Part shown: positions 9,054 to 19,097 of the stretch, in pieces
Layout of the letters: each line of letters opens with the position of its first letter
How positions within the stretch are numbered: the stretch's first letter is position 1
NCBI GenBank assembly: GCA_016710985.1
Contig: JADJTX010000004.1
Location: 186,001 to 250,000 of the forward strand
Length of the DNA: 64,000 bases
Source: Ignavibacteria bacterium
GTDB lineage: Bacteria; Bacteroidota; Ignavibacteria; Tepidaquicellales; Tepidaquicellaceae
Direction: 5' to 3'
Notes under the pieces: model-generated
The model's database searches: none
The model's input: the letters and a program-made list of their open reading frames with translations, nothing else
What the model was told of the DNA's origin: nothing
Made by a program: the position numbers and the translations under genes

Positions 9054-12000
9054 TCACGGCTTCATCACTGCTACAAAATCTGCCGAATTATTATAAGTGA
9101 TCAGTACATCAGATAGATCAGTTCCGTAATCGCCGTTCATGTCTGAATTTATGTAACCTGTCACAAAGTTATTTGCATCATTGAACACATTTACTATATC
9201 ATCAAGATCGACAGCCCCGTCACGGTTTTCATCGCCGCTGAAAATGCTCCATAATATACCTTTGTGAATCATATTATTCCCGTATGCCTGTGATTGGGAC
9301 AGTGTAAAATCATAATTCAAAACGGATCCTGTAACATAAGACTCTCCTCCTGATTTACTCCAGGTTTCAACTGAATTTCTGTGAATAACCTGTATATAAT
9401 AATTACCTGTTGCTGCGTTGGCAAATAAAACAGAGCCTGTTAATGTCAGAGAATCAAGTATGAATTTTCCCGAATCAACTATTGCGTATGGCTGGAAAGT
9501 ATTTCTGAGATTCGCTGCTATCGTATCATTTAAGCTCAATGTATTTGTCAGTGTATCACAGAATCCCTGTATTGAGAGCTTTAGATTTGCCGTGACAGGC
9601 GCTGTATAATATAACATGCATATGCTGTCCAGATAAAGATTGTTACCTTTGCCGCTTTTCGCCCTGAACTTAATTTTATTAGTTCCGGCCGGCAATGCAT
9701 ATTTCTTTGTTGCCCACTGTGTTACTCCCGGAGAAAATACCAATGAACTTGCAGGCGCAGTATTCAATGTACCTCCGCCCGGGCTGCCGTATAATCTCGC
9801 CAGCTCTGAATATGTACTTCCTGAATTAACTGATGTTTCTATGATTAACGAATCCGTACCGGTTAAATTAGGTGCATAGGCACTATTAAAGATCAGAGTA
9901 TCGCCGGTTACTGAATTCGGGAAAGTCAGTGTTACTAAAGCCTGATTGGTTCCCGAAGGAGCGTTCCAGAAATCAAACTTCGCTGCGCCTGAACCTATAC
10001 CAAAACTGCTGGCAGAATTCCTTGACCAGTAATTTGTTCCTGAATATTCTGTGCTCCAGTTCGTCGGCGGAAAAGTTTCCTGTACAAATCCTTCGCATAG
10101 TTTACCGTCTGTGATCCTTAAGCTGTAAAGAGAAGTAGAATCTTTTTCATGCCCTGCCGAGTTATTCTGGGCAAATATTTTATAATAAATAATGTCATTT
10201 AACGAAACATCACTGTTCAGGGAATTGAATAAAGCGGAATAGTTATTTCCTGAAATTACAGGCAGCCTGAATTTCTTAACATTAGCCGCTGTGTTTTTGT
10301 ACCAGACAACCCATACTGAATCCAGTGATGATGTTGAAGTGACAACAGCATTTAAGGCAACCGGCCAGTTATTTATTAGCTGATCTCCTGCAGCTGTATG
10401 TGTGATATTCGGCAAAGTATTATTCAGCGTTGTTGATCCCTGTTTTAAAACGATGTCATTATTTGGATCGAATACTAATGCAGTCGGCTGTCTGTTAAAT
10501 GTAAAATCAAATACCTGGTAATTATAATCATTCATTATCCTGACAGATGTATCTGATGCAGAACTGAAGCTCAGCTTCAGGACCAAAGGCATCTTATGAA
10601 AAGCAGAATTTGTCTGAGTCTGTCTTGCTATGAATCTTGCTTTCCATATACCGCCCCCGAGTGAAGTAAAATTATAATAATTTCCATACACAGGGTGATT
10701 CGGTTCTTTTACCCACTGATTTATGAACCACGAAAGATCCTGTCCCGTCGCTGCGCTGATCTTTGCAGTAAAGTCATCCGTGACGGCTGAATTATACTTA
10801 TACCCTCCGGCACTGTCTGTAGCATAAGATTTTATTGCACTAAAGAATAAGGTATCGCCTAATGTATATCTGAGCATGTGAAGCACACACGCTCCTTTAT
10901 AATATGTGATCTGGGTATTGAACAGTTCATTAGTTGAAGGTGTAACGATCGCCCACTGAGGATTATACATCGGCCATCCCGGATTACCGGAAAGATAACT
11001 GCTGGCATCAGCATTGATATCATTTTTATATGAAGTATAACCGCCTGTATTTTCATACCAGATAGCTTCGAGATAAGTGGCAAATCCTTCATTAAGCCAT
11101 ATATCAGCCCATGTACCGCAGGTGATCATATCACCGAACCATTGATGTCCGAATTCGTGAGAAATTATGTTTTCACTCCAGCAGTTCGTGCAGAGACTTG
11201 TAAGTGTTTGATTTTCCATTCCACCCCATGTAAACTGGCTGTTAAGTGTAGCGAAGCCGTTCTTTTCAAAAGGATGCTCACCGAATTTCTGCGAAAAATA
11301 TGTTGTCATTAACGGCACTTTCGTTTTCATGTTTGTTATATTCTCTCCTGAATTATAATAAAACCTGATAGGAACACTGTCAGCAGGATTTGAGATCTTA
11401 TGCCAGTAAACAATATTAAGCTGATAATTTACTTTACCTGTCAGTACTGTTAAATATGTTGAAACAGGATCCCTGCTTATCCAGTGATAATAAATCGTAT
11501 CACCTGTTACTAAGGAATCATTAAGCCTGCCGTTTGACCCGAGTCTTACATTGCCCGGCACCCTTGCTGTTATGTCAACTGTGGCTTTGTCGCTTGGCTT
11601 ATCATAGCACGGAAACCATTTCCTTGCGCCTTCGGGCTCTGCGTCCGTAAATACAAATCCTCCGCTTGCATAAAACGCCTGATCTGAAACGTTTTGATGT
11701 GTGTAATTTATCTTAACCTCTGCCGTTTCTCCTTCTGCATAGGTCCTGTCAAGCTGTATAATGAGCTTGTTTGATGAATGCGTAAAGCTCACTCCGGCAA
11801 GACTTACGGAGCTTACGACAATTGATGTGTTGACCGCATCAAGATTAATGGAATTCAACGTGCTGTCAACCCTGAACCTGACTGTAACATTTCCATTGAA
11901 ATTCTTTGGAGGCGGTGAAATAAAACAGTTTCTTATATCTACATAAATTTTGTAATCCAGTACGTCAAATTTATGTACCGGAAGATTTGGGGAATCAAAA

Positions 12001-12137
12001 TTAAATAAATATGGAAGATTCGGATTGTTCATTTTTTTTTGTGAACACATGTCCGAACCTTTTGTCATTATGTCCTGTGCCAGTAAAGCAGCATTCAGTA
12101 ACACAATTAACTGAAGAGTAATAATAAGTTTTTTCAT
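9054..12137 (-). CDS. Secreted M1-family zinc aminopeptidase with dockerin-like C-terminal module
   Basis: The protein has 1027 residues. Signal peptide MKKLIITLQLIVLLNAALLA|QD is followed by an M1 aminopeptidase N-terminal beta domain (about 55-240) and the catalytic domain. GGMEN is at 305-309. The zinc site HEFGH at 327-331 is followed by E350, the HExxH-x18-E pattern, so the enzyme should be active. After about residue 500 come beta-sandwich segments, then the shared terminal module from about 850: IQGFCDTL, IHRNSVETWS, loops SGDENRDGAVDLDD and SDMNGDYGTDLSD, YNN and FVAVMKP-stop. It likely trims peptides outside the cell or at its surface. It is intact, unlike its neighbours on the left. 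Confidence 0.9.
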   Translation of the reverse strand: MKKLIITLQLIVLLNAALLAQDIMTKGSDMCSQKKMNNPNLPYLFNFDSPNLPVHKFDVLDYKIYVDIRNCFISPPPKNFNGNVTVRFRVDSTLNSINLDAVNTSIVVSSVSLAGVSFTHSSNKLIIQLDRTYAEGETAEVKINYTHQNVSDQAFYASGGFVFTDAEPEGARKWFPCYDKPSDKATVDITARVPGNVRLGSNGRLNDSLVTGDTIYYHWISRDPVSTYLTVLTGKVNYQLNIVYWHKISNPADSVPIRFYYNSGENITNMKTKVPLMTTYFSQKFGEHPFEKNGFATLNSQFTWGGMENQTLTSLCTNCWSENIISHEFGHQWFGDMITCGTWADIWLNEGFATYLEAIWYENTGGYTSYKNDINADASSYLSGNPGWPMYNPQWAIVTPSTNELFNTQITYYKGACVLHMLRYTLGDTLFFSAIKSYATDSAGGYKYNSAVTDDFTAKISAATGQDLSWFINQWVKEPNHPVYGNYYNFTSLGGGIWKARFIARQTQTNSAFHKMPLVLKLSFSSASDTSVRIMNDYNYQVFDFTFNRQPTALVFDPNNDIVLKQGSTTLNNTLPNITHTAAGDQLINNWPVALNAVVTSTSSLDSVWVVWYKNTAANVKKFRLPVISGNNYSALFNSLNSDVSLNDIIYYKIFAQNNSAGHEKDSTSLYSLRITDGKLCEGFVQETFPPTNWSTEYSGTNYWSRNSASSFGIGSGAAKFDFWNAPSGTNQALVTLTFPNSVTGDTLIFNSAYAPNLTGTDSLIIETSVNSGSTYSELARLYGSPGGGTLNTAPASSLVFSPGVTQWATKKYALPAGTNKIKFRAKSGKGNNLYLDSICMLYYTAPVTANLKLSIQGFCDTLTNTLSLNDTIAANLRNTFQPYAIVDSGKFILDSLTLTGSVLFANAATGNYYIQVIHRNSVETWSKSGGESYVTGSVLNYDFTLSQSQAYGNNMIHKGILWSIFSGDENRDGAVDLDDIVNVFNDANNFVTGYINSDMNGDYGTDLSDVLITYNNSADFVAVMKP

Positions 12138-12232
12138 AGTTTATTTTTATAAAGATTCATGCTCACAATTTACAAAATTTTAAAAATATTGTATATGATT
12201 TGTATCATGTTTTGAAAATAAATTTTAAGTAG

Positions 12233-12316
12233 AATTGATAATTGATAATTGATAATTGATAATTGATAATTGATAATTGATAATTGATAATTCATAATTG
12301 ATAATTGATAATTGAT
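12233..12316. repeat. Heptamer array, unit TTGATAA
   Basis: About eleven units of 7 bp with one variant (TTCATAA), in the divergent gap upstream of the M1 gene. The same unit is used at 31084 and 37445. Confidence 0.9.
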
Positions 12317-12392
12317 TTGTTTGATTGACTTGACAATTGATAGTTTCGCAGCAGATCCCTAAAAAGCATGGGGAATCTTCTTGGGATTAATT

Positions 12393-12442
12393 TTAACTAT
12401 TAACTATTAAATATTAAATATTAACTATTAACTATTAACTAA
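12393..12442. repeat. Heptamer array, unit TAACTAT
   Basis: About seven units, some changed to TAAATAT. It is separated from the preceding array by about 75 bases. Together these two arrays fill most of the 375-base gap 12138-12512. No gene is seen there. Confidence 0.85.
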
Positions 12443-12528
12443 TCTTTTCAAGCGGCTAGTCGTTACCCCTAAACAAATTCAAAAAGTCCATTATTTTGTT
12501 TAAAATTGAATTTTGTATTTCCCTGAAC

Positions 12529-13137
12529 TACTCAGGAACACGGCTGCGTTACTCAGGAACACGGCTGCGTTACTCAGGAACACGGCTGCGTTACTCAGGA
12601 ACACGACTATGTTACTCAGGAACACGACTGCGTTAGTCAGGAACACGGCTGCGTTACTCAGGAACACGGCTGAGTTACTCAGGAACACGGCTGCGTTACT
12701 CAGGAACACGGCTGCGTTACTCAGGAACACGACTGCGTTACTCAGGAACACGACTGCGTTACTCAGGAACACGACTGCGTTACTCAGGAACACGACTGCG
12801 TTACTCAGGAACACGACTGCGTTACTCAGGAACACGACTGCGTTACTCAGGAACACGGCTGCGTTACTCAGGAACACACTCAACGACTGCGTTACTCAGG
12901 AACACGACTGCGTTACTCAGGAACACGGCATGTTACTCAGGAACACGGCTGCGTTACTCAGGAACACGGCTGCGTTACTCAGGAACACGGCTGCGTTACT
13001 CAGGAACAAGCTTGAGATACTTAGAAACACAACTGAAGTACTCAGGAATATGGCGATGTTACTCAATAAAACGATAGAGATACTTAGGTATTTAAATGAG
13101 CTACTAAGAAATACGACATAGTCACTGAGAGATAGTA
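12529..13137. repeat. 21-bp minisatellite, about 28 units
   Basis: The core unit is ACTCAGGAACACGGCTGCGTT, with G/A variation at one site. About 23 near-perfect units run to about 13005, with one rearranged unit near 12875 and a shortened one near 12927. About six diverged units of the same period follow to 13137. Because 21 is divisible by 3, all frames are long and open. The plus frame reads LLRNTAA repeats (202 codons from a TTG at 12513) and the minus frame reads FLSNAAV repeats. In the diverged tail the plus-frame heptad is still recognisable (LEILRNT, TEVLRNM, AMLLNKT, IEILRYL, NELLRNT), so a coding role for the plus strand cannot be excluded. Confidence 0.9.
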
Positions 13138-13289
13138 ATAGTTAGTCGAATGCAGGTTTGAAATTCAGATACAAATATAAAAGTTTAATTGATGTGAAAA
13201 AGTAAAATTGAAATTTAGGTAAAAATCTCTCCAATGCTTGATGTGGTTTCAACGATTTTAGTCTGCTCTTAAAAATCGTGAATGGCTTA

Positions 13290-13367
13290 TAATGAATAAT
13301 GAATAATGAATAATGAATAATGAATAATGAATAATGAATAATGAATAATGAATAATGAATAATGAAT
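13290..13367. repeat. Heptamer array, unit AATGAAT
   Basis: About eleven units, nearly perfect, in the gap between the minisatellite and the TonB-dependent receptor gene. Confidence 0.9.
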
Positions 13368-13413
13368 CTGAATCGTGAATGGATAGATATCAAATCCAAA
13401 ATCCAAAATCCCA

Positions 13414-13530
13414 TTACTCAATACTCAATACCCAATACCCAATACCAATACCCAATACCCATACCTAATACCCAATACCCAATACCCAATACCCAATACC
13501 CAATACCCAATACCCAATACCCAATACATT
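13414..13530. repeat. Heptamer array, unit CCCAATA
   Basis: About sixteen units with single-base variants (ACTCAATA, CCAATA, CCATACCTAATA). It ends about 95 bases before the receptor start. With the preceding array it fills most of the 13138-13623 gap. No promoter is identifiable in the remainder. Confidence 0.9.
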
Positions 13531-13623
13531 AAATTAAAATTTAACATGAATCTTTGAAACTTAAACCTACCTGCTTTCGTTCTGAAACCTGTGATACTTA
13601 CTCAAAACGCTTCCATAAATTCC

Positions 13624-16170
13624 ATGTTCAGGTCAATATTAGCTGCTATAATAATTTTCTGCTTCAGCAGTTATGCTGAGTCACAAACTGACGGAGATTC
13701 TTTAAATCCAAATGTCAATGGAACTGTCTACAGCGATGAAAATATAAAGCTTGCAAACATAATCGTCACATTTACCTCAGAAGGGGAATCTTTTCAGACA
13801 TCAACTGACAGCAAAGGTGACTTTTCTATAGAACTATCTCCGGGAAAATATACTGTCTCAATTAAAAATCCGGGATATAATTCATATGAGTATAAGAATT
13901 TTAATTTATCCCGGAATGAAGACAAAGTTCTTGATATTTATCTTTTTGAAAAGATCGTCAGCACGGATGAAATTGAAGTGGAAGGTGAATTCAGACAACG
14001 GCAGGATGATCTGCGGACGAGTTTATATAATTTTAAACCGGAGAATGTAAAAATGCTTCCCGGCGCCGTAGAGGATGTGCTTAGGTCGCTTCAGTCACTT
14101 CCGGGTGTTACGACTCCTAATGATTTTACTTCACAGCTTATCATCAGAGGTTCGGGTCCGGATGAGAATCTGATCATCATGGACGACGTGGAGATTTTTA
14201 ATCCATACAGGTTATATGGTCTCGTAAGCATGTTCAATCCCGAAACTCTGAGAGACATTACCCTGATCACAGGAGGTTTTCCCGCGGAATACGGTGACCG
14301 CTTATCGGCTGTACTTGATGTTACAAATCTTGAAGGGGATAAATTAAGGAGCCTGTCTTCAACAGTTAACATTAGCATTGCAAACGCCAATGTAATTTTC
14401 AACGGAAAGAATCCTTTCAATATACCCGGCTCGTGGTTGGTTTCCAGCAGAAGAACTTATTACGATCTGATAATCGGACCTTTTGCAAAAAGAGCAGGTC
14501 TGATTACGGAGAATTCATCTTTCCCGTCTTTCAGAGACCTGCAGTTCAAGTTTGCTCTCGGACCGTTCAAATACCATAAGTTTCTCGTCAACGGGATATT
14601 TTCAAATGACGGCGTGGACATAATTCCCGGAGAGGATAATGATCAGCCGGACAGCATTGCTGTGAATGATGTTACAAAAAATGACTTACTGGCTTTTGCG
14701 TGGCATTACACTCCGAATCCGAATTTCATTTCCAAGACGACTTTATCCTGGTACAGAAATACCGGTGACAATGATTTCAACAGCGAGATCTTAGACCCAT
14801 TGATTGACAGAGAAAACTATACTCCCGAACAAAGGGACAGTCTAAGGGAGATAGGAGCTTTGCTTGGGCTTGAGTTTGATTCAAGATATACATTCCGGAA
14901 ATTTTCGTTCGGGAACCGTTCAGTAAAATTAAATAAAAATTCAGAACAGGAATTCGGAGCGGGGATAGATATTGTAAGAACAGATCTGAATTATAATCTG
15001 AAGATAGATGAACAGTTCAGATCGTTCATCAGGAATTTCCCTTCGGCTTCAGCATTGCTGGACAACTTCGATCTTACGGGTGAAGACAATTTAAGAGCGC
15101 ATATCTACGGACAAAGCATGTTTAAAGTGAACAGCAGATTTTTTGTTCAGCCGTCTCTGAGACTGGATTATTATCAGATAATAAAAACACCTTACTTAGC
15201 TCCGAGATTTAATGTCGGCTATGCTGTGGATCCTTTAACAACTTTAAGAGCTTCTGTAGGAATGTATTATCAGTCGCCGGGTCTGGAAAAGCTTGTGGAC
15301 GGACGGACATTTTTTGATCTGAGGAATGCTGCAGAAAACGGATTGAAGGCGGAAGAAGCAACACACTATATAATAGGAGTGGATAAGTGGATAACTAATG
15401 ACTGGTTTACAAAAATAGAAGGATACTATAAAAAATTTAATAACCTTATTGAGCAGCAGGAAGTAAGAGCATACAGATATGAATATTCTCTGAATGATCC
15501 GTCAAACTCAGATCCCAATTATATAAAAAACTATTACAACTGGGTAAGATCATCAGAAAAACTTCCTTATGATTCCTTAACCACTAATCCGGTCAATGCC
15601 GGTAGCGGAACTGCATACGGACTTGAATTGAGTCTCGAGAAAAAGTACACAACTTCGCGGACAAAGCTCTACGGCTGGGTTAATTACTCCTTATCATTTT
15701 CAGACAGGGAAAAGTATGGCGTTACGACTCCCTACAGATTTGAACAGACACATACTGCAAACGTTGTGCTGAATTACAGATTTTCACCTTCGTTTGAAAT
15801 AAGCACACGATGGACTTATGCATCAAACTTTCCAATTACAACACCGGTCGGGATTACACCGAGAATAATAGGTGATTCGATTGCAGTTAATCCAATTACA
15901 CGGCAGGTAATATTTAATCTTGATTACGGCGGTAAGGAAAATTTATATGCGGATGAAAGACCGGCTTATCACCGTCTTGATCTCCGCGCTACATACTATA
16001 CAGACTTCTGGTCAACTGACTGGGCTTTTTACGTTGATGTAATAAATGCATACAACAGAAAAAATGTACTGGGATATGATTATTATCTTAAAGACGGACT
16101 GTATATAAACAGGAATGTTGTGGGTATGTTTCCGATATTGCCGACGATAGGGATCAATGCGAAGTTTTAG
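13624..16170 (+). CDS. TonB-dependent outer-membrane receptor with carboxypeptidase-regulatory-like domain
   Basis: The frame is open from a GTG at 13591, but the ATG at 13624 is preferred because it gives a clean signal peptide (MFRSILAAIIIFCFSSYAES). The order is: a CarboxypepD_reg-like beta domain (about 30-110, NGTVYSDENIKLANIIVTF ... GKYTVSIKNPGY), a plug domain (about 145-240, LPGAVEDVLRSLQSLPGV, RGSGPDENLIIMDDV, GGFPAEYGDRLSAVLDV), then a 22-strand-type barrel ending in the aromatic NAKF. It imports an unknown ligand using TonB energy. The plug lacks an obvious TonB box. No partner SusD-like gene is adjacent, so it is not a polysaccharide-utilisation pair. Confidence 0.9.
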   Translation: MFRSILAAIIIFCFSSYAESQTDGDSLNPNVNGTVYSDENIKLANIIVTFTSEGESFQTSTDSKGDFSIELSPGKYTVSIKNPGYNSYEYKNFNLSRNEDKVLDIYLFEKIVSTDEIEVEGEFRQRQDDLRTSLYNFKPENVKMLPGAVEDVLRSLQSLPGVTTPNDFTSQLIIRGSGPDENLIIMDDVEIFNPYRLYGLVSMFNPETLRDITLITGGFPAEYGDRLSAVLDVTNLEGDKLRSLSSTVNISIANANVIFNGKNPFNIPGSWLVSSRRTYYDLIIGPFAKRAGLITENSSFPSFRDLQFKFALGPFKYHKFLVNGIFSNDGVDIIPGEDNDQPDSIAVNDVTKNDLLAFAWHYTPNPNFISKTTLSWYRNTGDNDFNSEILDPLIDRENYTPEQRDSLREIGALLGLEFDSRYTFRKFSFGNRSVKLNKNSEQEFGAGIDIVRTDLNYNLKIDEQFRSFIRNFPSASALLDNFDLTGEDNLRAHIYGQSMFKVNSRFFVQPSLRLDYYQIIKTPYLAPRFNVGYAVDPLTTLRASVGMYYQSPGLEKLVDGRTFFDLRNAAENGLKAEEATHYIIGVDKWITNDWFTKIEGYYKKFNNLIEQQEVRAYRYEYSLNDPSNSDPNYIKNYYNWVRSSEKLPYDSLTTNPVNAGSGTAYGLELSLEKKYTTSRTKLYGWVNYSLSFSDREKYGVTTPYRFEQTHTANVVLNYRFSPSFEISTRWTYASNFPITTPVGITPRIIGDSIAVNPITRQVIFNLDYGGKENLYADERPAYHRLDLRATYYTDFWSTDWAFYVDVINAYNRKNVLGYDYYLKDGLYINRNVVGMFPILPTIGINAKF

Positions 16171-16245
16171 AACGTGAAACGTGAAATGTGAAACGTGAAA
16201 CGTCAAACGTGAAAAGTCAAACGTCAAACGTCAAACGTCAATGGT
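16171..16245. repeat. Short tandem repeat, units CGTGAAA and CGTCAAA
   Basis: About ten 7-bp units with one or two variable bases, directly after the receptor stop. Related units recur at 32718-32765. Confidence 0.8.
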
Positions 16246-16285
16246 GAATGGTTAGATAGGTGTTGTGAAATAACTTGTTTACACT

Positions 16286-17017
16286 TTATGGTTTTCGGAA
16301 TACAACGAAGTTAGCTTTACCGTAAGTAAATCTTTTTACAAAAGTGAAGCCGGCTGTTTCGAATGTTTTGTTAATGAAATCATGAGTGAAGTAAGTGTAC
16401 CATAAGTTTAGTTTCTTTGATTCATTGACAAAATAATCCCATCCTTCGGGGCTGTCACAGTTGAAATAATCGATAATGCAGTACCCGCCGTCATTCAGAA
16501 TTCTGTAAAACTCATGTGAGTAAAGATAGTGATAAGCCGGCTTTAAGGCAACGAAAACACCCTGTGCAAAAATTATGTCAACATTGTTTTTAACATCAGA
16601 AAGATTGGAGCCGTTGTTTTTTATGAATGTAAAGTTGGGCTCATCCCTGAAGTAAGAAGTCAGGAAATCGATCATCCATTGTGAATGATCAGCGAGTATA
16701 TATTCACGGAAGTTCAAGCTCTTAGCTTCATTCAAAATATGTCTCGTCCATCTTCCTGTTCCCGGACCCAGCTCAAGAATTCCCGGATTCTGAATTGTTG
16801 CAAGATAAGGAAAGAAAACTTCCTTTAATACCGGAAGCGATTTAACCCATCCAAGCGTATTATCCTCGTAATCGTTGACATCCATGTTAAGCTTTTTAGC
16901 TGCTTCTGCATATCCCGGATATCCGTCAGCATTGGAAGTATTGATCTTAGCGTTTCTGTTCTTCCTTTGCAGCTGATAGCCGAATTTTCCTAGTACCGAG
17001 TTTATTAATTTCTTCAC
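16286..17017 (-). CDS. Class I SAM-dependent methyltransferase, copy A
   Basis: The protein has 243 residues. Motif I of the Rossmann fold is ILELGPGTGRWTRHIL (about 100-115). IIFAQGVFVALKP follows near the post-I and motif IV region, and GGYCIIDYFNCDS is near motif V. The N-terminus INSVLGKFGYQLQRKNRN is like the lead-in of FkbM and cell-surface-sugar methyltransferases. The substrate is unknown. It is a tandem duplicate of the next gene with about 55 percent shared residues by eye. The two lie 75 bases apart in the same orientation, so they are probably one transcript. Confidence 0.8.
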   Translation of the reverse strand: MKKLINSVLGKFGYQLQRKNRNAKINTSNADGYPGYAEAAKKLNMDVNDYEDNTLGWVKSLPVLKEVFFPYLATIQNPGILELGPGTGRWTRHILNEAKSLNFREYILADHSQWMIDFLTSYFRDEPNFTFIKNNGSNLSDVKNNVDIIFAQGVFVALKPAYHYLYSHEFYRILNDGGYCIIDYFNCDSPEGWDYFVNESKKLNLWYTYFTHDFINKTFETAGFTFVKRFTYGKANFVVFRKP

Positions 17018-17092
17018 TGGTTTTAATTTTAAATTACGGCACTGAATGATTCCGTTGAAGGGAATTCCCGGCTTAGCAATGGCTTAGGACAT

Positions 17093-17812
17093 TCATCTTA
17101 ATTTTTTGAATACAACAAAATTCGATTTTCCGTAAGTAAATCTTTTTTTAAGTTCAAATCCGGTAGTTTTAAAAACCTTTTCTATAAATTCATCAGGGTA
17201 ATAAGTGCAGAAAATATTTCCGAGATTAGACTGGTTCACAAAAAAATTCCATCCTTCTTCGGTATCACAGTTAAAGTAATCCAGAACGCAGTATCCGCCC
17301 GGCTTGAGGATCCTTGAGAACTCTTTTGCATAAAGATAAATACTGGCGGGCTTTAATTCTATGAAAACTCCCTGAGTAAAAACTATGTCAATAACTGAAT
17401 TCTCAACGGGAATATTCATTCCGTCGTTTTTGAAAATCCTGATAATGGTTTCCTTTTTAAAATAAGAATCTAAAAAGTCCAGCATCCAGACTGCATGATC
17501 AATAAGATAATATTCCCTGCTTTTCAGCTGTTTCGCTTTTTCTAAAATGTATCTTGTCCAGCGTCCTGTACCGGGACCCAGTTCTAATATTACCGGCTTT
17601 GAAATTGTTTCAAGGACAGGATAAAAAACTTCTTCAAGAACAGGTTTTGGTTTTATCCATCCAAGTTTGCTGTCAAGATAATCATTTACATCCATGTTCA
17701 GGTTAGTTGCTGCTTCAAGGTAAGCCGGATAGCCCTCTGATTTGATCTTGTTGGAATATTTTTTTTCTATTTTGTAATTAAACTTTCCGAGAAGAGAGTT
17801 TATGACCTTCAT
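17093..17812 (-). CDS. Class I SAM-dependent methyltransferase, copy B
   Basis: The protein has 239 residues and the same architecture as copy A: INSLLGKFNYKIEKK start, motif I ILELGPGTGRWTRYIL, then IVFTQGVFIELKP and GGYCVLDYFNCDT. Both end in FTYGKSNFVVFKK-like residues. It is the upstream gene of the pair. The substrate cannot be told from sequence. The twin arrangement suggests two related methylations on one glycan or lipid, but this is inference. Confidence 0.8.
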   Translation of the reverse strand: MKVINSLLGKFNYKIEKKYSNKIKSEGYPAYLEAATNLNMDVNDYLDSKLGWIKPKPVLEEVFYPVLETISKPVILELGPGTGRWTRYILEKAKQLKSREYYLIDHAVWMLDFLDSYFKKETIIRIFKNDGMNIPVENSVIDIVFTQGVFIELKPASIYLYAKEFSRILKPGGYCVLDYFNCDTEEGWNFFVNQSNLGNIFCTYYPDEFIEKVFKTTGFELKKRFTYGKSNFVVFKKLR

Positions 17813-18012
17813 CTGTGACTGTGATAAATTTTTAGTAATTAAAAACTATCTTTTTACTAAATGACATTATGATAATTAAGACTGTATACCAGTGACGCCG
17901 GTATGCGCGGCAAAAGGGTAGCTTAATATAATAAAAATCCATAACAGGTGATAGTATTTTTTAAATTCGTAAATTACTCACTCAGTCCAGGACGTAACTT
18001 TTATTCCGTATG

Positions 18013-18394
18013 CTGAGTCTGTCTCAAAACATTTTACCACGGAGGCACAGAGAGCACATCGTAGCCCTCAGCTACAAACAAAATTTAATATTTTCCTAAA
18101 CACAGAGTCACAGAGACACAGAGAAAAAATATAAGAAAATAATTCGATTCCCTCTGTGGCTCTGAGCCTCTGTGTTAAAAAAATATGGTTTAAAAGTTTG
18201 CAAAAAAAACAACATTATTTTATTTAGTAGCACAGAGTTGCACAGAGTTTTCTATCAACAGTTTAATTAAGTATGTAAATATCCATAATTTGTTTAAATT
18301 AAAAAGAATTAAAATAAATAAACTTAAGGATTTCTCTGTGAAGCTCTGTTCTCTCTGTGCCTCAGTGGTATTTTTTTTACTTTGAGACAGTCTG
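18013..18394. mobile_element. MITE-like inverted-repeat element with CACAGAG motifs
   Basis: The ends are near-perfect inverted repeats (AGTCTGTCTCAAAA on the left; reverse complement AGACTGTCTCAAAG on the right). The next 20 or so bases inward also pair (ACCACGGAGGCACAGAGAG against ACCACTGAGGCACAGAGAG). The interior has a nested palindrome of CACAGAG heptamers (18099-18177). There is no coding capacity. The flanking parts of the 660-base gap 17813-18478 show nothing else. Confidence 0.6.
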
Positions 18395-18478
18395 ACGCGT
18401 AAGCAGTTTATTTTCAATGCAAATTAAAATTGGTTTTAAAACAACATTGAATTGGTTAATTTGATAAAAATTTATTTG

Positions 18479-19090
18479 ATGAAAATCGGGAAATTGAAAT
18501 TAATACTTTTACTGTCATTAACAGTATTATCCAAATTTGTCTTAGCTGACTCACCGCTTACCTCAACTCCTTTTTATGAAAAATATTCTGATGTCAGCAT
18601 CGTTGCACAGGCAGTCAGTATAGGAGCGATGAACAGAGACATAGCGAACTATTTGCATAATTCCGGCAATCCCATAGATGTAAAAGCTGCTGTCATTAAT
18701 GCTCTCGGATGGAATAAAAACGGAAGGAGCGATGCAGAACAATATATGTCAATCATTTATAACTCTGCTGTGATCACTCCGGAGCTTCTTGAAGCAAACA
18801 TACAGGAAAATTTCGTTCTGGGGTATTTATATGCAATGGATAATTATCATGACGTAAAGTCTGCGGAAGCTTATCTTAAACAGGCTAAGAAGGACATGAG
18901 CAACAGCTATACTGTGAATATTATTTATAATCTGGTCCGCGCTCAGAGAGTGATGGATGAAAGTTTTTGTAAAGCCTGGAACTATACGAATAAAGTTTTC
19001 ATGAATGATAAACTGAATATGGATATGAGAGCTGACGCAAGGAAAGTTATCTATGATTATATGGTGTTGTATAAGAGTGATTGTAAATAG
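18479..19090 (+). CDS. Exported alpha-helical protein of unknown function
   Basis: The TTG at 18452 adds nine residues. The ATG at 18479 gives a clean signal peptide (MKIGKLKLILLLSLTVLSKFVLA|DSPLT), so it is preferred. The mature part is about 180 residues and helical, with repeats reminiscent of TPR helices (VKAAVINALGWNKNGRSDAE, SAEAYLKQAKKDMSNSYTVN). I do not recognise a family. It stands alone between two repeat-rich gaps. Confidence 0.6.
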   Translation: MKIGKLKLILLLSLTVLSKFVLADSPLTSTPFYEKYSDVSIVAQAVSIGAMNRDIANYLHNSGNPIDVKAAVINALGWNKNGRSDAEQYMSIIYNSAVITPELLEANIQENFVLGYLYAMDNYHDVKSAEAYLKQAKKDMSNSYTVNIIYNLVRAQRVMDESFCKAWNYTNKVFMNDKLNMDMRADARKVIYDYMVLYKSDCK

Positions 19091-19097
19091 TCTGAAA

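Noticed and set aside
12500..12883. Minus-strand reading frame with FLSNAAV repeats over the minisatellite
   Set aside because: It is the mirror of the 21-bp array and is open only because the unit length is a multiple of three. It loses its frame in the diverged units, unlike the plus strand.
18220..18417. Minus-strand ORF of 65 codons
   Set aside because: It lies inside the CACAGAG inverted element and changes with its palindromes. No protein pattern is recognisable.
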